IMG/VR virus record: IMGVR_UViG_3300021961_000040
Span: 1 to 64,000 of that record
Reading direction: 5' to 3' (one strand)
DNA length: 64,000 nucleotides
Source of the DNA: a virus
Below the pieces are notes generated by a model. That model did not search any database, was not told the origin of the DNA, and worked only from the letters and a program-made list of their open reading frames with translations. Made by a program: the position numbers and the translations under genes. Of this stretch, positions 8,524-16,270 are shown piece after piece. Position 1 is the stretch's first letter; the number at the start of each line of letters is the position of its first letter.

Positions 8524-9496
8524 TAAAAATCTAGTACCTGTTAATCTTCCAATGGAACTAAAATTTGGTCAAGCACCAAAGACAACTTTTGCAAATAACT
8601 TGCATGCACTTAATGTTGAACTAGTGGACCACCCAACACGATCACAAGCTCTTAATGTTGCATGGCAGTATGTAAAGGCAACTTGGGCTGATCATCATGA
8701 TGAGACTAATCCATCAACAACTTCAATGCGAGAACTTTCACAGAATCTTGAGGATGTTCTAAATTTTAGAGCACTTCCAACTCCAATGGAGTGTCTTGGT
8801 TTCACATTTAAGCTAAGCGGACTTTCTTTTCAGGAAGTAACACATATCATACGCCACCGCGCTGGTTCTTTTGCTGCACAGTGTACCGGAGATCGTGATC
8901 TTCGCAATGATGATGCTGTTATTCCAGAAGCTGTAGAAAACTCACCTGAGTTTCTTGAGCGTTACATGCAAATTGTACGTGATTCAAAGCAGCTCTATGC
9001 TGATATGACTGACTCAAAAGACGTATCAATGATGGATGCACGCATGATTCTTCCAAAATGCTTAACTTCTTTTTATCTTATGCGTATGAATCTTAAGGAT
9101 TTACTTGGGTTTATTCGTCAGCGACAAGACCGACAGATTCAGCCAGCTGCTGATAATATTCTTGCAGCTTACATGGCACGTGAACTAATTCGTGTTTTGC
9201 CAGAAGCTTCTACTGCTATTGACTTTAATAAACCTGACATGCATTATGTCAAGACATTCCGAGTTCAGGTAGGTGATGAGCTTACTTCACGAGGCACAAA
9301 CCTTTACTGGCCCGAACCTAAGAATGATATCTTTGAGTTTCATCCAGATGACACAATTTACCAGGCACGTCGTGAAGAAATTAACGGCACAAACAACCCT
9401 GGTACGACTACTGTTTTTGAACAACTTTGGAATTCATCAATGGAAGAAATTGATGAGATGCGCAACAACTACAATACCTTTATGGGGAGAAACTGA
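8513..9496 (+). CDS. thyX: Flavin-dependent thymidylate synthase ThyX
   Basis: Residues near 115-140 carry I-I-R-H-R-A-G-S-F-A-A-Q-C, the ThyX motif (R-H-R-x-x-S), followed by G-D-R-D-L-R. A second Arg/Gln-rich active-site helix (G-F-I-R-Q-R-Q-D-R-Q-I-Q) lies near residue 205. ThyX methylates dUMP to dTMP using folate and FAD. At 327 residues it is longer than common bacterial ThyX (about 220-250), with extra N- and C-terminal parts as seen in phage versions. The ATG at 8513 has a good GAGG site. It overlaps the nucleotidase gene and its stop overlaps the next start. Confidence 0.9.
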   Translation: MPVNKNLVPVNLPMELKFGQAPKTTFANNLHALNVELVDHPTRSQALNVAWQYVKATWADHHDETNPSTTSMRELSQNLEDVLNFRALPTPMECLGFTFKLSGLSFQEVTHIIRHRAGSFAAQCTGDRDLRNDDAVIPEAVENSPEFLERYMQIVRDSKQLYADMTDSKDVSMMDARMILPKCLTSFYLMRMNLKDLLGFIRQRQDRQIQPAADNILAAYMARELIRVLPEASTAIDFNKPDMHYVKTFRVQVGDELTSRGTNLYWPEPKNDIFEFHPDDTIYQARREEINGTNNPGTTTVFEQLWNSSMEEIDEMRNNYNTFMGRN

Positions 9497-9948
9497 TGAC
9501 TATGAATAGATGTTACATTGCAAGCGGCTGGTTTTCACCTGAGTGGCTTGAAGAACTTGAAAATATTAAAACTACACTAGATTCTCTTAATCTTGGTTAC
9601 TTTTCACCAAAAGACGAAAATCTTTGTTCACCTGATTCTACTGTCAATTTTCAAGATGAAGTCTTTAATGGAAATATTCGAGGTATGGAAGAATGTGACT
9701 GGATGCTCTGCAACACACGAAACAAGGATATGGGAAGCATCTTTGAAGCAGGTTATTTCCACAAGCTAGGAAAGCCTATTGTCTACTTCTGTGCAGGATT
9801 GCCTCCAGGTGCACAGTTTAATCTAATGCTTGCTGCAAGCGGCGAAGCTGTATGTACATCGCTAGAAGATTTACAAGTATATCTTCAGCGTTGCATTGAT
9901 GAAGGAAACACAATTCTTGAAAGACGTTATCAAGGTAAAATAGAATAA
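9496..9948 (+). CDS. Nucleoside 2-deoxyribosyltransferase-like protein
   Basis: A 150-residue protein beginning C-Y-I-A-S-G-W-F. It has an E-C-D-W-M-L-C-N segment and D-M-G-S-I-F-E-A-G-Y-F, the G-T-x-x-E-x-G catalytic region typical of the family, then K-P-I-V-Y-F. These enzymes move deoxyribose between bases, or hydrolyse it. It ends the operon with dUTPase, nucleotidase and ThyX; a terminator follows. The exact substrate is unknown. Confidence 0.75.
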   Translation: MTMNRCYIASGWFSPEWLEELENIKTTLDSLNLGYFSPKDENLCSPDSTVNFQDEVFNGNIRGMEECDWMLCNTRNKDMGSIFEAGYFHKLGKPIVYFCAGLPPGAQFNLMLAASGEAVCTSLEDLQVYLQRCIDEGNTILERRYQGKIE

Positions 9949-9975
9949 CTTAAAACTAAGTTATGAAATAACTTT

Positions 9976-10011
9976 CTCCTCAAGATAATTATCTTGAGGA
10001 GATTTTTATTT
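9976..10011 (+). terminator. Rho-independent terminator
   Basis: A 26-nt perfect palindrome (9976-10001; 13-bp arms, so a few central bases form the loop) is followed by ATTTTTATTT. It closes the thyX operon. Confidence 0.85.
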
Positions 10012-10024
10012 AGGAGAGTCTTTT

Positions 10025-10789
10025 ATGCGTATAAAAAGAAAAATACTTAGGCAGATAATTTTAGAAGCAATAGCAACAACCAGACAAGGAACCATAGCAG
10101 TTAAAGGAATGATGCCAACAAGACAGTACCCAGAAGCAATTATGGTTACTCTAGAAGATACTAAAAAACTTATAAAGGCTTTGAGCGTTACTTCTAAGTA
10201 TAAAACAAAACCACAATACATATGGAAAGATTCAAAAGCAGGAGCTTCTGAAAAACTATACACAGTAGGCGAGTTAACAAATGGAAATGGCGATCCTTTT
10301 ACATACAACAAGGAAGGCAATAAATACAGAGTTATTTCTGGCCCAGAGCCAAAAACAATAGGAAAGCTTTTTACAATGGATCCTCCCCCGTCTATTAATA
10401 CAAATAATTTAGAAGCAGGAGGTACAGAAGTTTCTGCCAGACAAAATGTTTTAGATATGACAATGGAAGAATACAGAGAATTTTTAAATCCAAATCAAAA
10501 AAATATCTTTGATAATTGGCCAATATTTGCCACAAATGCAAAAAAAAGAGTTTTAGATTGGTTTTCAAATGATGCTGAAATAATTAGAAAAGATATGGAA
10601 GGACAGCAAGAAGCTGCCATTTATGTAAAAGACAACCCAAGAAAGGCCGGAGCTTTTAGAGCACCTATAAATCTAATAGATGCCTATGCAAAAGGTCCTG
10701 ATGATCCAGAAGCATTTGAAGAAGCCTTAAAGACAGCGTTAGACTCAATTATGACAGATGAGCTTCGTAGTTCCTTAAAAGAAGATTGA
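10025..10789 (+). CDS. Tagged protein of unknown function (N-terminal basic helix)
   Basis: A 254-residue protein with no recognised domain after the N-terminus. The first 16 residues (M-R-I-K-R-K-I-L-R-Q-I-I-L-E-A-I) belong to the recurring basic-helix tag described in the findings, with I-L-E|A as a possible T4-type prohead-protease site. The rest has mixed alpha/beta character and an acidic C-terminal helix. It stands alone between a terminator and a promoter. I infer a packaged virion protein. Confidence 0.6.
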   Translation: MRIKRKILRQIILEAIATTRQGTIAVKGMMPTRQYPEAIMVTLEDTKKLIKALSVTSKYKTKPQYIWKDSKAGASEKLYTVGELTNGNGDPFTYNKEGNKYRVISGPEPKTIGKLFTMDPPPSINTNNLEAGGTEVSARQNVLDMTMEEYREFLNPNQKNIFDNWPIFATNAKKRVLDWFSNDAEIIRKDMEGQQEAAIYVKDNPRKAGAFRAPINLIDAYAKGPDDPEAFEEALKTALDSIMTDELRSSLKED

Positions 10790-10791
10790 AA

Positions 10792-10820
10792 TTGTAAAAT
10801 ATAAAAAACATTCATATAAT
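10792..10820 (+). promoter_or_regulatory. Promoter-like TTGTAAA-16-TATAAT
   Basis: TTGTAAA at 10792-10798, 16 nt, then TATAAT at 10815-10820, 20 nt before the epimerase ATG. Same spacing as the other members of this motif class. Confidence 0.65.
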
Positions 10821-10839
10821 AAAACTTTAAGGAGTAAAT

Positions 10840-11835
10840 ATGAATGTTTTTATTACAGGCGAAAAAGGGTTTATCGGAAGAAACCTTGTCAAAAAATTAC
10901 AAGAGTTTGGATTTAATCACGTATCTTCAAATGCAGAATTTAAAACACCAAATGAAATCAATCTAATTTTTCATAAACCCGGTGAGCTTTGTGTTCACCA
11001 AAATGATATTTATACCTGGAAAGAGTTTTTTTATCGTACCAAAGTTGATGTTGTAATACACAATGCTGCTGTCGTTGGAACTGATGTGGTCGCACTTAAC
11101 GCAAGTGAAGCAACATTAACCAATGTTGCTGGTACTTACAATATTTGTCGTGCAGCTAAAGGCATGGGGATTCCTGTTTGCTATATGGGCACAACTGTCA
11201 TCTATGACGTCGCCAAGTATCAAGAAGTTGATATAACAGAGACTTCTATTACGGGCCCAACAACTCTTTACGGATGCCAAAAGTTATGTGCTGAAGATAT
11301 TGTTAAAAGCCAGTCAGGAAACCGATGGATGATTGTGCGTCCTCTCTTTGCTTACGGCGGCGATGGCGACATGAACTCTCTTATCGCAAAGACTGTGTAT
11401 GGCAGTTTAAATAACCGCAGTGATATTGACATGTTCTTAGATAAAGAAAAGATAAAAGATTACATGCATGTTGATGATTACTGCGACGCAGTCTTAACTG
11501 CTATTAAGATGAAGCTGTGGAATGATGACTGGAATGTGTCCGCTGAAACGCCTATGAATACTGGCGAAATCATGACTCTACTTTCTAACATGCTGGAGGA
11601 AGAACTAGGCGTTTCTTCAAATGTATTGACTTGGCACCCAGAAACTGATTATCTGGGTAATCACCGTTTATCTTCAAGAAAGTTCAGGGCAATCTCTGGC
11701 TGGGAACCAAAAATCTCTCTTGAAGAAGGTATTCGTAGAACAATTAGAGAAATTAGAGAAAGCGAAGGTTATGACCCACTTGTCCACCTTGATGAGGCAA
11801 AAGACAAAGGTGTGGACTTGACAGACTTTTATTAA
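10840..11835 (+). CDS. NAD-dependent sugar epimerase/dehydratase (extended SDR)
   Basis: A 331-residue protein starting with the Rossmann signature V-F-I-T-G-E-K-G-F-I-G-R-N-L. It carries the catalytic Y-G-C-Q-K (Y-x-x-x-K) near residue 147. It belongs to the extended SDR family (nucleotide-sugar epimerases, dehydratases and reductases). The substrate cannot be told. A second, different SDR lies at 22531 and a phosphomannomutase at 42504, so the phage may modify a glycan. It has its own promoter and terminator, so is transcribed alone. Confidence 0.8.
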   Translation: MNVFITGEKGFIGRNLVKKLQEFGFNHVSSNAEFKTPNEINLIFHKPGELCVHQNDIYTWKEFFYRTKVDVVIHNAAVVGTDVVALNASEATLTNVAGTYNICRAAKGMGIPVCYMGTTVIYDVAKYQEVDITETSITGPTTLYGCQKLCAEDIVKSQSGNRWMIVRPLFAYGGDGDMNSLIAKTVYGSLNNRSDIDMFLDKEKIKDYMHVDDYCDAVLTAIKMKLWNDDWNVSAETPMNTGEIMTLLSNMLEEELGVSSNVLTWHPETDYLGNHRLSSRKFRAISGWEPKISLEEGIRRTIREIRESEGYDPLVHLDEAKDKGVDLTDFY

Positions 11836-11846
11836 AAATTTACAGA

Positions 11847-11875
11847 GTGTAAACTTAAGCCTCACATTTTATAAT
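11847..11875 (+). promoter_or_regulatory. Promoter-like GTGTAAA-16-TATAAT
   Basis: GTGTAAA at 11847-11853, 16 nt, then TATAAT at 11870-11875. It overlaps the terminator hairpin of the upstream gene and lies 30 nt before the first dnaE fragment start. Confidence 0.65.
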
Positions 11876-11896
11876 AAGTGTGAGGTTTTATTTTTA
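11857..11896 (+). terminator. Rho-independent terminator overlapping a promoter
   Basis: Arms 11857-11866 and 11879-11888 pair (with one G-U) around a 12-nt AT-rich loop and are followed by TTATTTTT. The loop contains the -10 box of the next promoter, so termination and initiation share sequence. Confidence 0.7.
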
Positions 11897-11904
11897 GGAG
11901 TATA

Positions 11905-11982
11905 ATGAGTATTTTTGACATTAAAGCGCCAACTCGCTTCGTAGGTCTTCACGGCCACACAGGTTATTTAGTATCTTCGTGA
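11905..11982 (+). pseudogene. dnaE: First N-terminal fragment of DnaE (PHP domain start)
   Basis: An ORF of 25 codons with a good AGGAG site. It encodes the start of a DNA polymerase III alpha subunit (T-R-F-V-G-L-H-G-H-T-G-Y), including the PHP-domain H-x-H metal motif, then four unrelated residues and a stop. The rest of the protein resumes about 1 kb downstream, after a homing endonuclease gene. A diverged second copy of the same peptide lies at 12940-13032. It is either an orphan 5' piece left by the endonuclease insertion or a separately made peptide. Confidence 0.6.
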
Positions 11983-12013
11983 ATACCTAATATTAGTTAA
12001 GCTCGGAGAAAAT

Positions 12014-12940
12014 ATGCCAAATTATGTCAAAAACAAATGTGTAATATGTGAGTCTGAATTCGAAATACTATACAAGAAAAGATCGAAAAAAACATGTTCC
12101 AAAAAATGTAGTTACAAGCTTAGAAACAAGACTAGATACACAAAGCACGAACCACTTGAAAAAACATGCAAAACATGCAAAATTTGCAATCAAGTTTTTC
12201 AAGATACGTCTAAGAAAAAATTAGTTGATACATGCGCTGAATGTGTTCGCAAAAAAATGGTTTCAACAAGAAAAAACAAAGGTTCTTATACGAGAACTGA
12301 AGAACAAAATAAAAAATTATCTGAAACATTAAAAAAGAAGTATGAAGATGGATGGAACCCTAATACTAAAGAACATAAAGAAAAACTTTCAAAGATAATG
12401 AAAAATGCTTGGGCTTCTGGTGATTTTAAAAGAAAGTCTAAAGAAACATGTCTCCAAAAATATGGAACTGATCATTGGATGAAGACCGGTGAAGCAAAAC
12501 TAAAATTTTCTGATATTTTTACAGGTAGAAAGTTTTCTATAGAGACAAGAAAGAAAATGTCAAAATCTGCAGCCGAAAGAATTCGAACAGGAAAATGCAA
12601 ACTTAATTCAAATGGCAACGGATATTTTAGAAAAGACTTAAACTGCTATTTTAGAAGCAACTGGGAAGCAAATTTTGCTAGAATATGCAATTATGAAAAT
12701 TTAAATTGGCAATATGAACCTGATACGTTTTTTCTTAAAAGTGGAAAAACATACACGCCTGATTTTAAAATAGACAATGTGTACTACGAAATAAAAGGAA
12801 GCTGGCTCGGTGAAGCTTTTGAAAAGTTTCAAAATTTTAAATTAGAAAATAAAGAGTGCAAAATTGAGTTAGTAGATGGTAAAATATATCAGCTACTAAG
12901 AAGTAAATATAAAAACTTAATTAACTGGGAAGGTAAATAA
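12014..12940 (+). CDS. Homing endonuclease with zinc fingers, NUMOD-like repeats and PD-(D/E)xK-like end
   Basis: 308 residues. Residues 10-85 hold two Cys-rich knuckles (C-V-I-C ... C-S-K-K-C, and C-K-I-C ... C-A-E-C). Residues 95-200 are helical Lys-rich repeats like the NUMOD DNA-binding modules (E-E-Q-N-K-K-L-S-E-T-L-K-K-K-Y). The last part has F-R-S-N-W-E-A-N-F-A-R, then Y-T-P-D-F-K-I and Y-Y-E-I-K-G-S-W. That spacing (D ... E-x-K) fits a PD-(D/E)xK nuclease. It sits exactly between two copies of the DnaE N-terminal peptide, so I infer it inserted there by homing. No intron core is visible. Confidence 0.75.
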   Translation: MPNYVKNKCVICESEFEILYKKRSKKTCSKKCSYKLRNKTRYTKHEPLEKTCKTCKICNQVFQDTSKKKLVDTCAECVRKKMVSTRKNKGSYTRTEEQNKKLSETLKKKYEDGWNPNTKEHKEKLSKIMKNAWASGDFKRKSKETCLQKYGTDHWMKTGEAKLKFSDIFTGRKFSIETRKKMSKSAAERIRTGKCKLNSNGNGYFRKDLNCYFRSNWEANFARICNYENLNWQYEPDTFFLKSGKTYTPDFKIDNVYYEIKGSWLGEAFEKFQNFKLENKECKIELVDGKIYQLLRSKYKNLINWEGK

Positions 12941-13032
12941 TGACAAAAAGGAGTTCCGAGAACCCTGTGTCTATGATTGCTCCTCCGACTCGTTTCGTTG
13001 GGCTTCATGGGCACACAGGGTTCTCCTAATAA
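12940..13032 (+). pseudogene. dnaE: Second, recoded copy of the DnaE N-terminus ending in tandem ochre codons
   Basis: The ATG overlaps the endonuclease stop; another ATG at 12973 is possible. The frame encodes P-T-R-F-V-G-L-H-G-H-T-G-F-S and then TAA TAA (13027-13032). It stays in the same frame as the rest of dnaE, which resumes at once with S-V-F-D-G-L-G-Y-P. It matches the 11905 fragment residue for residue over T-R-F-V-G-L-H-G-H-T-G but differs at many third codon positions, so it is a diverged homologous segment and not a recent duplication. Confidence 0.6.
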
Positions 13033-13077
13033 TCTGTATTCGATGGACTAGGTTACCCTAAGGATCACATTGATTTC

Positions 13078-14664
13078 GTGCTAGAAAATGGCATGGATGC
13101 TTGGGGTTTAACAGATCACGGAAACGGTAGCGGTTTGGCACACGCTCACAAGCATGCAACCAAGATTCAAAAGAGTGGTCGCAAGTATCGACAGATTTAC
13201 GGTTGCGAGTTTTATTTTGTTCCTTCGCTTTCGGGCTGGAAAGAAGAATACGATCAGGCAAAAATCGATCGATCACTTGAAAAGCAAAAGGCACTTAAAG
13301 AAGATGATGACGCAGGTCACGTTATTGAGAACGAAGATGAAACCAAGACTGTTGATATTACAAAAGACGAATGGAAACGACGTTATCACCTGGTGATCAC
13401 TGCACAAAACCGTGAAGGTTTAGGCAATTTGTTTACTCTGATCAAACGTGCGTACACAGAGGGATTCTATCGGTATCCCCGAATTGACTTCGATCTTCTC
13501 AAGCAACACGGCAGAGGCCTCAACGTCTCAACTGCTTGCTTAGGCGGTATCTTCTCTAATCGAATCATGCGCGGAAATGCATTAGGCAAATCGGACGCCG
13601 AAATTCAAGCTGAACTTATGCAGCTGTCTGATCGCTTTGTTGATGCTGTAGGTGAAGAAAACTTCTATCTTGAGCTGCAGTTTAATCGACTTAAGCAGCA
13701 GCATCTTGTCAATCATCATCTTCTTCGTCATGCTGATGAAACAGGAATTAATCTTATCGCAACTCCTGATTCTCACTATTATAATCCAGATAAATGGGAA
13801 GCAAGAGAGCTATATAAAAAGCTAGGCTGGATGGGGAATGATCCTTCGCCACTTCCTGAATTTGAAGACTTGAAGTGTGAACTCTATCCTAAAAATGCAC
13901 AGCAAATGTGGGATGAATTTACAAGGCATTACGATGAATATAAAGAAACGTATGAAGGATATGAGCAAGTCGTTAAAGACTCAATTGAAAGAACCCATGA
14001 CATTGCTTGGGAGAAGTGCACTGACTGTTGGATTGATACTAGTGTTAAGCTACCTGATTTTAACAAACCAGATCAGACGGCTTTTCAGCAGCTGGCGCAA
14101 AAAGTTAAGACGGCTTTGGTAAAAGAAGGTCTTCATACTAAAGAAGAATACGTTGAACGCGCCAAAATGGAGTTGGCTGATATCAAGTTTCTTGGCTTTG
14201 AAAACTACTTCTTGGTTATGAACGAAGTCTTCCACAAGGCAGCTGATCATACATTGTTCGGAAGCGCCAGAGGAAGTGGCGGAGGTTCTCTAGTCAACTA
14301 TCTTCTTGGCATTACTCAAATCGATCCACTCAAATATGACCTTCTTTGGGAACGATTTCTTGGAAGGCACAGATGTGTAGATCCGACCACATATATCATC
14401 TCTAAAAGCGGCAAGAAGATGATCAAAGACGTTGAGCTTGGAGAAAAGGTTCTTACGCATACAGGTGAATTCAAGCCAGTAGTTGACAAAGAAGAAGCTG
14501 TCCATGACATGGCTATCAAGATTAAATTCAAAGGACAAGAAATCTTGTGTTCACCTAATCATAGATGGGTCATTGACAGGGGTGGAAAACAGATCGAAGT
14601 CATGGCTTGTCATCTTCTAAAAGGTGATAAACTAATTAAGTATTCTAATGGAAAGTGTCTATGA
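13078..14664 (+). CDS. dnaE: DNA polymerase III alpha subunit, N-terminal part fused to N-half of a split intein
   Basis: The frame is open from 13033, just after the tandem stops; GTG 13078 and ATG 13093 are the first usable internal starts. The product has the PHP domain (L-T-D-H-G-N, A-T-P-D-S-H-Y) and the first palm segment (G-S-A-R-G-S-G-G-G-S-L-V-N-Y-L-L-G-I-T), ending L-L-W-E-R-F-L-G-R-H-R. From Cys at 14374 it becomes intein. The partner half starts at 17968; joined, the exteins are about 1,135 residues, DnaE-sized. DnaE is the replicative polymerase. Without the upstream peptide the PHP H-x-H motif is missing. It is ATGA-coupled to the next ORF. Confidence 0.88.
   Translation: MLENGMDAWGLTDHGNGSGLAHAHKHATKIQKSGRKYRQIYGCEFYFVPSLSGWKEEYDQAKIDRSLEKQKALKEDDDAGHVIENEDETKTVDITKDEWKRRYHLVITAQNREGLGNLFTLIKRAYTEGFYRYPRIDFDLLKQHGRGLNVSTACLGGIFSNRIMRGNALGKSDAEIQAELMQLSDRFVDAVGEENFYLELQFNRLKQQHLVNHHLLRHADETGINLIATPDSHYYNPDKWEARELYKKLGWMGNDPSPLPEFEDLKCELYPKNAQQMWDEFTRHYDEYKETYEGYEQVVKDSIERTHDIAWEKCTDCWIDTSVKLPDFNKPDQTAFQQLAQKVKTALVKEGLHTKEEYVERAKMELADIKFLGFENYFLVMNEVFHKAADHTLFGSARGSGGGSLVNYLLGITQIDPLKYDLLWERFLGRHRCVDPTTYIISKSGKKMIKDVELGEKVLTHTGEFKPVVDKEEAVHDMAIKIKFKGQEILCSPNHRWVIDRGGKQIEVMACHLLKGDKLIKYSNGKCL
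14374..14661 (+). other. Split intein N-half (IntN)
   Basis: 96 residues at the C-terminus of the N-terminal DnaE piece. It begins with the splicing Cys (C-V-D-P-T-T-Y-I, block A), contains a D-V-E-L-G-E-K-V-L-T-H strand pair, and has block B as I-L-C-S-P-N-H-R-W-V-I with the conserved His. It stops where an endonuclease domain would begin in a full-length intein. It should pair with IntC at 17968-18105. Confidence 0.88.
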
Positions 14665-14858
14665 GTGAAAGATTTAATACATGCCCAAAATGTGGAGAAA
14701 TACAGTATGATGACAATATTGTCGAAGCTCACAATCCAGACACATGTGATGATAATATGAATGTTACACTTCGATGCAATAAATGTAATCACATCTGGGA
14801 GGGATGGGTAACTTCTCCTCACTATGAGAACATGCGATATCGAGGATGGATTCGATAA
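14661..14858 (+). CDS. Small zinc-ribbon protein
   Basis: 65 residues with two C-x-x-C pairs (C-P-K-C near residue 8 and C-N-K-C near residue 40), a zinc-ribbon layout followed by a W-E-G-W turn. Its ATG overlaps the stop of the polymerase-intein gene (ATGA). Function unknown; it lies inside the insertion that separates the intein halves. Confidence 0.6.
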   Translation: MSERFNTCPKCGEIQYDDNIVEAHNPDTCDDNMNVTLRCNKCNHIWEGWVTSPHYENMRYRGWIR

Positions 14859-14960
14859 AGTTTGCTACGCCAGTCTCTTTAACAAAGAGGCACATAATAT
14901 CATGTTGAAAAAATACATTAAGTAATAATTACTCCTAATAATTTAAATTACATTTATAAA

Positions 14961-15281
14961 ATGATCGACCTAGACAAACTTCTTGCGCTTGATAAGCCAG
15001 AAACTAAACACAGAATGATTGATTATCTCTTCGCAAGAATTGACGATCAACTCTTTACAGAGAACCACGATCCTATCCACGAATTTCTAAAAGAGATAGA
15101 TCTTGATAAGATCTCGATTCAACTTGGAGTGGGGATCCTGTCAATCACAAAACCTCTCGGTAGGTGTGATAGTCGCATTATCTTCTCTTCGAGATTTAGA
15201 AAAAAGATTACAAAAACAGAACCAAGAGAACGAGTAGAAAGGCTTTTGTCTGGACTAGAAGAGAAGGAGAGCGAAGAATGA
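14961..15281 (+). CDS. Unknown small protein
   Basis: 106 residues, helical N-terminus (L-D-K-L-L-A-L-D-K-P-E-T-K-H), a short beta segment in the middle and a charged tail. No family recognised. It overlaps the next tiny ORF by an ATGA junction, so four small genes here form one translational unit. The 100 nt before it hold a weak CTCTTT/AAAGAG hairpin and nothing else I can name. Confidence 0.5.
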   Translation: MIDLDKLLALDKPETKHRMIDYLFARIDDQLFTENHDPIHEFLKEIDLDKISIQLGVGILSITKPLGRCDSRIIFSSRFRKKITKTEPRERVERLLSGLEEKESEE

Positions 15282-15457
15282 TCACTATTAAAAAAGGTCA
15301 CCCACTTTATTCGTTGGTCAAAGCAATGAATGAGGATGAATATTCTGAACCCATTATTAAAGAGTCTGAAACGGGCGAAATTATAGTTTATACAGGGCTG
15401 GTTAAGAAGGGGCAAAAATATGTTCCCGGATCTTCCGGCCAATTGAAGGGAAAATGA
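15278..15457 (+). CDS. Unknown 59-residue protein
   Basis: Short ORF starting within the previous stop (ATGA) with a GGAG site. It encodes a basic protein with G-E-I-I-V-Y-T-G-L-V-K and a Gly/Ser-rich end. The tight coupling supports its being real. Function unknown. Confidence 0.5.
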   Translation: MITIKKGHPLYSLVKAMNEDEYSEPIIKESETGEIIVYTGLVKKGQKYVPGSSGQLKGK

Positions 15458-15500
15458 GTGGTAAAAATTGCATAAAATAAAAACACAAAGAAAGGTAATA

Positions 15501-15698
15501 ATGAATCCTTCATTGCAGCGTCGAATTGAGAAGTTGGGGTTTGTTCCCGGATCAAGAAATGCAACAGAGTGGGCTGTGTCTCAACTTGAGTTAATTCACA
15601 GTTTACTAACGTCAGAAAAGTATGTCATTCTTAATCTTGCAGATTTAAATCATCACGTCATAGAACTAAAAGAAATCTTGAAAAGAGAGGAAAAATGA
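15501..15698 (+). CDS. Unknown 65-residue protein
   Basis: ATG with an AAAGG site about 7 nt upstream; a TTG at 15468 is less likely. Helical protein with F-V-P-G-S-R-N-A-T-E-W-A and a C-terminal amphipathic helix. Its stop overlaps the next ATG. Function unknown. Confidence 0.55.
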   Translation: MNPSLQRRIEKLGFVPGSRNATEWAVSQLELIHSLLTSEKYVILNLADLNHHVIELKEILKREEK

Positions 15699-16055
15699 AA
15701 GCATCAAAAATTTTGGTACGTTATTTCGAAGAAAAACTTAAGCGCATTGATCCGAGTACTGTCAGTCTTAGTGAAGACGACTTCGAGGATGCACTTGATG
15801 AGTTTATGTACGAAAATCGTAAAGGTCATTTTCAAACCAATATTCGCAGTCTATTCTCGACATTATGAATCTTATAGCGTTGGCGTAAAAGTGAACATCC
15901 CGGAATACAACGGGTACATTGGTTGGACATATTGGTATGGCGGTGGGAAACATGGAAACCCAGAAGAGATTGAATGGGTAAGCGATGCATATTTTCTTAA
16001 TCTAGAAAAAGAAGAAGAAATTACGATTATTAAAAGAACTTTTTCTAAAGAGTAA
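15695..16055 (+). CDS. Small gene split by a +1 frameshift at a TTTT run
   Basis: The ATG at 15695 (overlapping the previous stop) opens a frame of 57 codons ending at 15868. A second frame, open from about 15747 to 16055, carries the better conserved-looking part (Y-S-R-H-Y-E-S-Y, then W-T-Y-W-Y-G-G-G-K-H-G). Removing one T from the run at 15829-15832 joins them smoothly (K-G-H-F-K-P-I-F-A-V-Y-S-R-H). The second frame has no good start of its own at the right place. It is either a programmed +1 shift, a decayed gene or a sequence error. Function unknown. Confidence 0.5.
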
Positions 16056-16165
16056 AGAGAGTGAAGGTAGAATTCGATGCGTGAATCTGCTTGTCCTGCT
16101 AAGATTAATCCTTCTTTAATTATTAGTAGAAGTTCTTTCTGCGTTATTCTTATTTTATTCCCCAT
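16056..16165 (-). pseudogene. Possible remnant of a tagged gene
   Basis: Read on the minus strand from an ATG at 16165, the sequence begins M-G-N-K-I-R-I-T-Q-K-E-L-L-L-I-I-K-E-G-L. This closely fits the N-terminal tag of the phage's tagged proteins, including an I-K-E|G site. After about 35 residues it runs into the antisense of the neighbouring gene. I infer a truncated leftover; it could be chance. Confidence 0.35.
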
Positions 16166-16270
16166 TCTTTGCTAATAACTATTTCATTCACATTCTATTG
16201 TTTGATCTTGCGTAAGAAAGTTGATTGTATATATTGTGTGTAAAAAAATAATATGCAATTGTGAAAGTCA

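Noticed and set aside
11960-13032. Group I intron in the dnaE N-terminus
   Set aside because: Only about 150 nt flank the endonuclease ORF and I see none of the conserved core segments; the insertion carries a recoded copy of exon sequence instead.
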